Shown here piece by piece: positions 17,960-24,649 of a stretch of DNA of 64,000 nt. The first letter of the stretch is position 1. Every line of letters starts with the position of its first letter. The translations under genes and the position numbers were made by a program. Source of the DNA: RPQJ01 sp963706755 (GTDB lineage: Bacteria > Pseudomonadota > Gammaproteobacteria > Steroidobacterales > Steroidobacteraceae); the NCBI GenBank assembly GCA_963706755.1, contig CAVPNH010000019.1:124001-188000 (forward strand), in the 5' to 3' direction. The notes below the pieces were generated by a model. The model made no database searches. It was given only the letters and a program-made list of their open reading frames with translations, and had not been told where the DNA came from.

Positions 17960-18736
17960 GTGCAGCCAGTCGTCTCCGCCCGTGGCATCGTGAACAGGTT
18001 CGGCCCGCAGCTGGTGCACGACGACGTGGGCTTCGACGTGCATGCGGGAGAGGTGTTCGGCATCGTCGGCGGCTCGGGCAGCGGCAAGTCGGTGCTGCTG
18101 AAGACGCTGCTCGGGCTCAGGCGTCCCGACGCCGGCACGGTCCGCCTCGAGGGTCGCGAGATCACGGCGATGGGCGACGCGGAACTGCGCGAGGTCAAGC
18201 GGCGCTACGGCGTGACCTTCCAGCAGGGCGCGCTCTTCACGTCGCTCACCGTGGCCGAAAACGTCGCGTTGCCGGTGATCGAGGCGATGAGCCTGCCGCC
18301 GGCGACGGTCGCGAGCCTCGTCGAGTTGCGATTGCGCATGGTGGGCCTGCCGCTCGACGCGGCGGCGAAGTTCCCGGCCCAGCTTTCCGGCGGCATGGTG
18401 AAGCGTGTCGCGCTCGCCCGCGCGCTCGCGCTCGACCCGAAGCTCCTGTTCCTCGACGAGCCGACGGCCGGGCTCGACCCGATCGCGGCCGCCGCCCTGG
18501 ACACGTTGCTCCTGTACCTGCGCGAAGCGCTCGGGCTGACGGTCGTGATGGTCACGCACGATCTGGACACCCTCGCGCGGACATGCGACCGTGTCGCCGT
18601 GCTCGTGGACGGCAAGGTCATCGTGGACACGCTCGAAGGCATCGTCGCGAACGACCACCCGTGGATCCGCCAGTATTTCCACGGCGCCCGTGGTCGCGCC
18701 GCCCTTCCACAGCTGGAGTCGTACCGTGGAACGTGA
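17960..18736 (+). CDS. MlaF-like ABC transporter ATPase
   Basis: A 258-residue ATPase from GTG 17960, eight bases after the permease. Walker A is GGSGSGKSVLL (~38-48), the Q-loop is TFQQGALF, the signature is QLSGGMVKRVALARAL, Walker B is LLFLDEPTAGLDP, and the switch histidine is in VMVTHDLD. These match the Mla/Mce import-export ATPases. Its 3' end overlaps the MCE gene by 11 bases. Confidence 0.94.
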   Translation: MQPVVSARGIVNRFGPQLVHDDVGFDVHAGEVFGIVGGSGSGKSVLLKTLLGLRRPDAGTVRLEGREITAMGDAELREVKRRYGVTFQQGALFTSLTVAENVALPVIEAMSLPPATVASLVELRLRMVGLPLDAAAKFPAQLSGGMVKRVALARALALDPKLLFLDEPTAGLDPIAAAALDTLLLYLREALGLTVVMVTHDLDTLARTCDRVAVLVDGKVIVDTLEGIVANDHPWIRQYFHGARGRAALPQLESYRGT

Positions 18737-19661
18737 CGCGAAGTACGCGGCCGTCGCCGCATTCGCCCTGCTCGTGGTCGCCGCGACGGTCGCGTTCGTG
18801 CTCTGGTACTCGGGGCACGGCGACCGCCGCGAGTACGTCCGTTACGAGATATATTTCGACGGCTCGGTCAGCGGCCTCGCTCGTGGTAGCCCGGTGCGTT
18901 ATCTGGGCGTGGACGTGGGTCGCGTCGACAGGCTGTCGGTGGACCGCAAGAACCCGGGGCGCGTGAAAGTCCTCGCGGACGTGGATTCGCAGGCGCCGAT
19001 TTCCGGGGCGACCGTGGCCAGGCTCGGGCTCCTCGGCCTCACGGGACTCCTGTACATCGACCTGCAGAAGGATCCCCGGGGAAATCCGGCGCAGGCGCTC
19101 GTGAAGGGCGAGAAATTCGACGTGATCGCCTCGCGCCAGGGCGACATCGAAGCGTTCCTGGCCAAGCTTCCGGACCTGCTTGGGCACGCCGCCGGCGTGG
19201 CGGAGCGCCTCGAGCTGCTGCTGGCGGACAAGAACCTCGACGCCGTGTCCGAGACGCTGAAGAACATGCAGGCGGCGTCCCGTGACCTGCCTGCGATCAC
19301 GCGCGAGGCGGCGTCGCTCGCAACGGAGTTGCGCCGTGCCTCGACTGAAGTGAGCGAGCTTGCATCCAGCCTGCGAGGCGTCTCGGATCGCGCCGGACCG
19401 CAGCTCGACGTGACCCTCACCGGAATGCAGACGGCGGTGGGCAAGCTCGGCAGGACGGCCGACAGCCTCGACCGGATCGTGACGGGCAACGAGGCCACGC
19501 TCGCGCAGTTCGCGGGCAGCGGTGTCGCCGACCTGCAGCAGCTGATCGGGGACCTGCGCGAGACGAGCGAGCAGATGCGCGCGCTTGCGGGCAGCCTGCG
19601 TGACAACCCCTCGAGCCTGGTCATCGAGCGGAAGGAATCCGGCCTGGAGATCCCACGGTGA
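18726..19661 (+). CDS. MCE-domain lipid-binding protein (MlaD-like)
   Basis: A 311-residue periplasmic protein anchored by one N-terminal helix (AAFALLVVAATVAFVLWY). The MCE domain covers ~35-120 (YFDGSVSGLARGSPVRYLGV, VGRVDRLSV). A long helical region follows (~150-300), longer than in E. coli MlaD and closer to PqiB/YebT-like or Mce-type proteins that form a tube. It starts at GTG 18726 inside the ATPase gene; its stop overlaps the lipoprotein start. Confidence 0.92.
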   Translation: MERDAKYAAVAAFALLVVAATVAFVLWYSGHGDRREYVRYEIYFDGSVSGLARGSPVRYLGVDVGRVDRLSVDRKNPGRVKVLADVDSQAPISGATVARLGLLGLTGLLYIDLQKDPRGNPAQALVKGEKFDVIASRQGDIEAFLAKLPDLLGHAAGVAERLELLLADKNLDAVSETLKNMQAASRDLPAITREAASLATELRRASTEVSELASSLRGVSDRAGPQLDVTLTGMQTAVGKLGRTADSLDRIVTGNEATLAQFAGSGVADLQQLIGDLRETSEQMRALAGSLRDNPSSLVIERKESGLEIPR

Positions 19662-20272
19662 AACGCATCGCGACACTGCTGGCGTTGGCCAGCCTCTGCA
19701 CGGCCTGCGTCGGCGGGGCGTTCCGGTCCGACGCCGACGCACCGGACCGGTACCGGCTCGCCGGGCCCGCGGCAGAGCCCGGCGGCGTGCCGCTGCCGCT
19801 CGCGGTCGTGGTTGCCCGCCCGCGAGCGCCGTCCTCGCTGGACACGGACCGGATCGCCGTCTCGACACCGGGCCACGGTTTCGATTACCTCGCCGGCGCA
19901 CGCTGGGCCGACCCCGCGCCGCAGCTGCTGCAACAGCTCCTGGTCGGCGCGCTCGTGGCCGACGCGCACTTCGCCACGGCGGTCGCGGCGCCGAGCCGCG
20001 TGCCGGCCGACCTGCTGCTGGACGTGGAGGTCGGTCGCTTCGAGGCCGTCTACTCGACGCTGGACGCGCCGCCCACGGTCATGGTCGAGTTCGGCGTGAA
20101 TCTCGTGGACGGACGCCGCGGCCTGCGCATGGCGAGTTTCCGGTCCGCCGCGTCGGTGACCGCGGTGCGCAATGACCGCGGCGCGGTGGTGGCTGCATTC
20201 GAGCAGGCGGCGGGCCAGGCGGTGCGCGATGCCGCGACACGGATCGCGGCTGCGGCGGTGCAGAAGCCCTGA
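19658..20272 (+). CDS. ABC-type transport auxiliary lipoprotein
   Basis: A 204-residue protein with an N-terminal signal and lipobox (LASLCTAC, modified Cys ~17). The body matches the ABC_trans_aux/PqiC family: DRYRLAGPA near the start, LDTDRIAV, FDYLAGARWADPAPQLLQQL, and a C-terminal helix. PqiC-type lipoproteins sit in the outer membrane and dock MCE-protein tubes. It starts at GTG 19658, overlapping the MCE stop, and is the last gene of the operon. Confidence 0.88.
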   Translation: MKRIATLLALASLCTACVGGAFRSDADAPDRYRLAGPAAEPGGVPLPLAVVVARPRAPSSLDTDRIAVSTPGHGFDYLAGARWADPAPQLLQQLLVGALVADAHFATAVAAPSRVPADLLLDVEVGRFEAVYSTLDAPPTVMVEFGVNLVDGRRGLRMASFRSAASVTAVRNDRGAVVAAFEQAAGQAVRDAATRIAAAAVQKP

Positions 20273-20292
20273 AACACCGGCGGGCGGGCGAC

Positions 20293-21111
20293 TCAGCCGA
20301 ACTGCGCCCGCCACTGCTCGAGCTTGGCGCGATTGTCGTGATCCCAGGGGTGGAATCCCGGCCGGAACCAGTCGCGATAGCGGGGCCCGAGCTTGCGGAA
20401 GATCCCCGGCCGGCCGAACAGGAACCACAGGACCCGTCGACGCGCCGTGAAGCCGCCCACGCCGTCCGCCTTGAGCAGGGCCGCCGCGTATCGACTGATA
20501 TTGACGGTGAAATGCACGCTCACCAGCGCCATCACGCGGGCGCGGAACAGGTAGCGCCGACGCGGCGACCACTCTTTCGTCACCTCGCTGAACACGTCGA
20601 AGGCGACGGCCTTGTGCTCGGTCTCCTCCATGGCGTGCCACCGCCACAGCCGCAGCATCTCCTCCGGCGTGCCGTCCCAGAGTTCCGGATCGCCATCGAA
20701 CATGTCGGCCAGCATGGCCGTGAAGTGCTCGAGCGCGATGGTCACCCCCAGCATCTGCATCGGACCCAGGCTGCGCAGGAAGGCGATGCGGCGCCGCACC
20801 GAGGCCTCGATCCAGTCGACCGGATAGTGGCGGCGATCGAGACCCGCATTCAGGGCCGCGTGCTCGCGCGAGTGTATGGCTTCCTGGGCGATGAACGCCC
20901 GCACGTCCTCGACGAGCCGGCCCTGCAGCTGACCCCGGAACTTGCGCACCGAGTCGATGAACAGGCGCTCGCCGTCGGGAAACGTCAGCGACAGCGCGTT
21001 GAACACCGCCGTGGCCACCGGATCGCCACCCAGCCACGCCGCCCCCCGGGCGCACTCCGTCCGGAAGTGAACATCACGCGGAATGACCGAAACGTCAGTC
21101 GGGGTCTGCAT
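20293..21111 (-). CDS. Predicted metal-dependent hydrolase (PF10118 family)
   Basis: A 272-residue cytoplasmic protein of the uncharacterised Metal_hydrol family. Ferritin-like metal ligands are visible as EAIHSREHAAL at ~90-100 and EETEHKAVAFDVF at ~170-182, with GVTIALEHFTAM between. The true substrate is unknown. It is convergent with the lipid transporter operon and 135 bases from the divergent cyclophilin gene. Confidence 0.85.
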   Translation of the reverse strand: MQTPTDVSVIPRDVHFRTECARGAAWLGGDPVATAVFNALSLTFPDGERLFIDSVRKFRGQLQGRLVEDVRAFIAQEAIHSREHAALNAGLDRRHYPVDWIEASVRRRIAFLRSLGPMQMLGVTIALEHFTAMLADMFDGDPELWDGTPEEMLRLWRWHAMEETEHKAVAFDVFSEVTKEWSPRRRYLFRARVMALVSVHFTVNISRYAAALLKADGVGGFTARRRVLWFLFGRPGIFRKLGPRYRDWFRPGFHPWDHDNRAKLEQWRAQFG

Positions 21112-21246
21112 GGTTGTGTAGGGTACACGGCCTCGCCGCCCGACGAGTGTGCTGAGCGCAGCGCCCGGGGATTCCGAGGGGGCGCGCGGGCCATCGGATC
21201 GCGGTCGCTTGTGAAGAACGGGATTTCCATCCTATGCTCCGCGGCC

Positions 21247-21993
21247 ATGAGATCCGGACACTGGAACCGAAATCCCCTTCTGTTCACAGCGGCGCTGGGA
21301 CTGGTCCTGTCCGCGGTCGCTTGCCAGGGATCCGTCGAAGCCCCGCCGCTCAAGTCCGTGCCTGCCACCCAGACGGTCGTACCGACGCCCGAACCGAGTG
21401 CTCCTGTTGCCGCGGCGGCCGACGCAGGCAAGAGCCTGGACCCCGCCAGGAATACCGCCACGGCCCCAGCGACCTTCGAGGGCGCGCTTCAAGACCTCGC
21501 AGGGCGACTTTGTCATCAGGTCAATCGCGAGTGGGCGCCCAACGGCGCCGATCGCTTCTACAACCTCGTGAAGAACGGGTTCTTCGATGGCACCCGGTTC
21601 TTCCGCGTAATTTCCGGCTTCATGGTCCAGTGGGGCATCCACGGCGATCCGGCGATAAGCCAGGCATGGAGCAGCGCGAACATTCCGGACGATCCGCCGC
21701 AGCAGTCCAACACCCGCGGCATGGTCTCGTTCGCGACCGCGGGTCCGGACACCCGCACCACGCAGCTGTTCATCAACTTTGCCGACAACAGCCGCCTCGA
21801 TGGCATGGGCTTTGCGCCCTTCGGCAAGGTGGTGCAAGGCATGGAGGTCGTGGACAAGCTGTATGCCGGTTACGGTGAGGGTGCACCGGACGGTCGCGGC
21901 CCCGATCAGGGTCGTTTGCAGGAGCAGGGCAACGCGTATCTTTCGGCCGACTTCCCGTTGATGGATTCCATCAACACCGCGGTCATCGAATAG
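21247..21993 (+). CDS. Exported cyclophilin-type peptidyl-prolyl isomerase, with internal compensated frameshift
   Basis: A 248-residue protein with a signal peptide and likely lipobox (LSAVACQG). A Pro/Ala linker leads to a cyclophilin domain (NREWAPNGADRFYNLVKNGF, FFRVISGFMVQWGIHGDP, TQLFINFADN). Between residues ~80 and ~93 the frame reads nonsense (GALQDLAGRLCHQ), whereas the +1 frame at 21488-21521 encodes the expected first strand (FKTSQGDFVIR). Two opposite single-base changes about 35 bases apart explain this. The residue order is otherwise normal. If real, the protein lacks a proper first beta strand. Confidence 0.88.
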   Translation: MRSGHWNRNPLLFTAALGLVLSAVACQGSVEAPPLKSVPATQTVVPTPEPSAPVAAAADAGKSLDPARNTATAPATFEGALQDLAGRLCHQVNREWAPNGADRFYNLVKNGFFDGTRFFRVISGFMVQWGIHGDPAISQAWSSANIPDDPPQQSNTRGMVSFATAGPDTRTTQLFINFADNSRLDGMGFAPFGKVVQGMEVVDKLYAGYGEGAPDGRGPDQGRLQEQGNAYLSADFPLMDSINTAVIE

Positions 21994-22097
21994 CCAACGC
22001 CCCACTTGGCTTTCGCACGCCATGCGCATACCGTTCGCATTGCGGCCAGAATCGTCCGGCCGTGCATTCATCAACTCACGAGGTCAAATGGTCCCCG

Positions 22098-22487
22098 ATG
22101 GCAAAAGCTAAGAAATCCGCGAAGAAGCCTGCGAGGAAGCCCGCCCGCAAGGCTGCCCCGAAGGCCCCGCAATCGATCAAGAGCGTGCTGACCAAGTCCG
22201 CACTGGTCGCTCACCTCGCAGATGCAGCGAAGGTCGCCGCAAAGGACGTGCGCGCACTGCTCACCGCACTCGAGAACGCGATTCGCGCTTCGATCGGCAG
22301 GAAGGGCGCCGGCACCTTCATGCTTCCGGGCCTGCTGAAGATCACCGTCACCAACGTTGCGGCGAAGCCGGCGCGCAAGGGCATCAATCCCTTCACCGGC
22401 GAGCCCACGATCTTCAAGGCCAAGCCGGCGACGGTGAAGGTGAAGGTGCGTCCGATGAAGAAGCTGAAGGACGCCGCGAAGGCCTGA
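22098..22487 (+). CDS. HU-family DNA-binding protein with histone H1-like N-terminal tail
   Basis: A 129-residue nucleoid protein. Residues 1-~25 are a Lys/Ala/Pro tail (AKKSAKKPARKPARKAAPKA) like eukaryotic H1 or the Bordetella/Chlamydia H1-like proteins. The rest is an HU/IHF fold (TKSALVAHLADAA, then GAGTFMLPGLLKITV, then INPFTGEPTIFKAKPA). Canonical HU has RNPxTGE; here it is INPFTGE. ATG 22098 is chosen because the preceding 12 codons lack family similarity. It is probably monocistronic, with a hairpin 22 bases downstream. Confidence 0.9.
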   Translation: MAKAKKSAKKPARKPARKAAPKAPQSIKSVLTKSALVAHLADAAKVAAKDVRALLTALENAIRASIGRKGAGTFMLPGLLKITVTNVAAKPARKGINPFTGEPTIFKAKPATVKVKVRPMKKLKDAAKA

Positions 22488-22508
22488 GCCTTCACCTGCG
22501 TCGGATCT

Positions 22509-22546
22509 CAGTGGGCTGTTGAAGAACAGCCTTCAACAGCCTGCTG
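22509..22546. terminator. Long hairpin after the histone-like gene
   Basis: GGCTGTTGAAG (22514-22524) is the exact inverse of CTTCAACAGCC (22531-22541) around a 6-base loop, and the stem extends outward with two G-U pairs and three further pairs. There is no U tract, so it may be a Rho-assisted terminator, an mRNA-stabilising stem or the remnant of a small inverted-repeat element. It lies between the convergent histone-like gene and the broken rhodanese. Confidence 0.5.
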
Positions 22547-22650
22547 TCCGGCCAAGGATGGCCCGGCGAGCAATCGTGGCGTGACGATCATGAGCGCCAG
22601 TGCGCGGTGATGCCTGCAACACGGTCGCGACACTGGGCAGGGCAGCCGCG

Positions 22651-22920
22651 TCACTCCTTGCCCCCGCAGCCGTGCAGGTCCGTCAGGGCAGGTTGCGCCA
22701 GGAACCGGCATTGAGCAGTCGATTGAAGCCGAGGCGGCGCAGCTTCCGGCCGGCCATCGCACTGCGCGTGCCCGGCGAAGAATTCCTCGGGACTCCGCAC
22801 ATCCACGACCTGAGCGCCTTCCTTGAGCAGGGCAGGGATGCGACGCCGCGCCAGGAACGCTGACAGGATCCGCCATGCGAAAAACGCGATGACGAGCCCT
22901 GGCAGAATGTAGTCAGACAC
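22651..22920 (-). pseudogene. Rhodanese with internal deletion
   Basis: From GTG 22920 the frame encodes one membrane helix (YILPGLVIAFFAWRIL) and the first half of a rhodanese domain (QVVDVRSPEEFFAGHA). It then jumps: the bases that follow encode, in a shifted frame, MAGRKLRRLGFNRLLNAGSW plus RNLP, the normal C-terminal end of such proteins. Roughly 40-50 residues, including the active-site Cys loop, are missing. The original frame runs on as nonsense to 22651. It cannot be a working sulfurtransferase. Confidence 0.7.
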
Positions 22921-22969
22921 GGCTGATCTCCTCGTCAGCCCCGGCAGGCAGCCACCGGCACGATGATTC

Positions 22970-23527
22970 TCAGTGCTTCATCGCCGGCTCGGCCACCCAG
23001 TCCCGATCGTCGAAATACTTCCCATAGGCAATCAACGCACCGTGCACCAGCGCCGCCCCGTCGTGCCGCGTGCGGGCTGGATCCTGGCCCCGCATCAGAA
23101 GAGTCCCTTGGGAAAGATCGACAATCACGTAATGCAGGTTGGCATCGGCCTCTGCCGGCAGATGGCAGTCTGCAACGATCGAGTTCACCTGCGACTGGAT
23201 GCGATCCGCGAGCGCTGCGTACTGTGCGTCGGTTTCCTCGCCGGCGTGAATCGCCGGATGGTCCGCATCGAATTCGCCGCGGATGCCCGCCATGCCTGAG
23301 CGCAGCGAGGCGTCGGTCGCCCATTTGCGGCCAGCATCGAGCTGAAGACTGGCCACGGCAGCACCGGCGTGCTGGTGCTCGTGTGCGGTCTGGGCCACGG
23401 CGAGCGGCTCATAGGCCAGGCACAAGAGGCCCGCGGGCAGCAGCACGGTCGTCACGAAGCCAACACGGCTGATCCACGGCGCGACGCCTGGAATGTGCAG
23501 TGCCCGGGCGATGACTGTGTGGTCCAT
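22970..23527 (-). CDS. Exported DnrO-like protein of unknown function
   Basis: A 185-residue protein from ATG 23527 with a hydrophobic N-terminus (VGFVTTVLLPAGLLCLAYEP) and then a His-rich stretch (HEHQHAG). The body (LQLDAGRKWATDASLRSGM, VADCHLPAEADANLHYVIVD, ALIAYGKYFDD) resembles small periplasmic proteins usually named DnrO in Xanthomonadales; that name carries no proven function here. Metal binding by the His cluster is possible. An inverted repeat lies just upstream. Confidence 0.65.
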   Translation of the reverse strand: MDHTVIARALHIPGVAPWISRVGFVTTVLLPAGLLCLAYEPLAVAQTAHEHQHAGAAVASLQLDAGRKWATDASLRSGMAGIRGEFDADHPAIHAGEETDAQYAALADRIQSQVNSIVADCHLPAEADANLHYVIVDLSQGTLLMRGQDPARTRHDGAALVHGALIAYGKYFDDRDWVAEPAMKH

Positions 23528-23549
23528 GATTCGAAAGACTGGAAAGTCT

Positions 23550-23606
23550 CGCCCCGCTGCGTCGTGGACTAATCCCGTTGTTGATGAGATGCGACGCAGC
23601 GGAGCG
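23550..23606. repeat. Inverted repeat upstream of the DnrO-like gene
   Basis: CGCCCCGCTGCGTCG (23550-23564) and CGACGCAGCGGAGCG (23592-23606) pair at 14 of 15 positions across a 27-base spacer. It lies 23-79 bases before the DnrO-like start codon, within the promoter region. It could be an operator for a dimeric repressor or a 5' UTR stem. Confidence 0.5.
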
Positions 23607-23679
23607 ACCGCGCGCGATTGACCGCACGCGTGGCGCGCATTGTGATGAGATCGCAACGCGCCGTCCAGCGATACACTCC

Positions 23680-24582
23680 TCACGACCTGCCACCTGACAA
23701 CCCGAACCGCGAGTGCCTGCCATGCGTCACAGCATTCTCATCGCGGCCGCGCCGCGTGGAAGAACTAGCTGATCCGGCTCTGAGGGAATCGGAGCCGGCC
23801 CGGCTCGCTGCGGGCGCGTGCCTGGACCCTAGCGCTGCCGCCAGCATCCCGGCAAACTCGGCTGCGAAACGGTGCGCGTCCCCCGGCCACCGCGCCGAAA
23901 GATACTGGCCGTCCCGCACCGTGAACCCGACCTCGAGGCGATCGGGCGTGTCCCGCTTCGAGCTCGTGGGCCCGCGGGTAAAGTCCCCGGGCGCCGCGAG
24001 TGCGCCCGCGACCTCGTCCTCGACCGTTGTCGGATACGTGCGGTAGTAATTGCCGAGCCAGGCGCAGGTCAATGACCACGCCGTGAGCTCCATCGGCTTC
24101 GTGAGCGCAGTGGTCCTCAGGCCGTAGAGCACCGACCGATCACCGGCCGCACGCGATCGCGCCGCAAGCACCACGCCGTGACAGATGGCGGCCACCGGCA
24201 GCCGTGCGGCAAACGCGGCCGCAACCAGGGATTGCAGGACTTCAGACTCGAGATAGGGTTTCATTCCGGGAGCGTGTCCACCCGGGAGCAGGAGTCCCTG
24301 GACGTCGGAGACCCGCGCCTCGGACCAGCGAATCGGATGCAGAAACTCCGGACTCGACGCCATCTCGGAATACGCCAGTCGACCGTTCGCATCGGCCATC
24401 AACACGCGCGCAAGCACGCCGAACCCCCGACCCGTGAGGACGCGCTCGTCGGCCCGCCCGGGTTTCCCGTTGGGTGTCGCAAACACGACTGTGTGTCCGA
24501 GCGCGCGAAGTGTCTTCCACGGCACCGCCGCTTCGGTTGGATCGAAGTCCTGACTCGGTATCGGAATGAGCGCCGTGGGCAT
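23680..24582 (-). CDS. DJ-1/PfpI-family protein
   Basis: A 300-residue cytoplasmic protein of the class I glutamine amidotransferase-like fold. PSQDFDPTEAAVPW opens the domain, GLLLPGGHAPGMKPYLE follows, and the nucleophile elbow is AAICHGVVLAARS with the conserved Cys near residue 141. Members act as glyoxalase/chaperone or type-1 amidotransferase-like hydrolases; the exact activity is unknown. The last ~45 residues are Arg/Ser/Ala-rich and look like a non-conserved extension, possibly readthrough after loss of an earlier stop. Confidence 0.82.
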   Translation of the reverse strand: MPTALIPIPSQDFDPTEAAVPWKTLRALGHTVVFATPNGKPGRADERVLTGRGFGVLARVLMADANGRLAYSEMASSPEFLHPIRWSEARVSDVQGLLLPGGHAPGMKPYLESEVLQSLVAAAFAARLPVAAICHGVVLAARSRAAGDRSVLYGLRTTALTKPMELTAWSLTCAWLGNYYRTYPTTVEDEVAGALAAPGDFTRGPTSSKRDTPDRLEVGFTVRDGQYLSARWPGDAHRFAAEFAGMLAAALGSRHAPAASRAGSDSLRAGSASSSTRRGRDENAVTHGRHSRFGLSGGRS

Positions 24583-24649
24583 CCAGGATCGCACTCGCCA
24601 TTCGTGGGCCGAACGCCCGGGATTCAGCCGGTCGGTACCGAGTTGGCCC

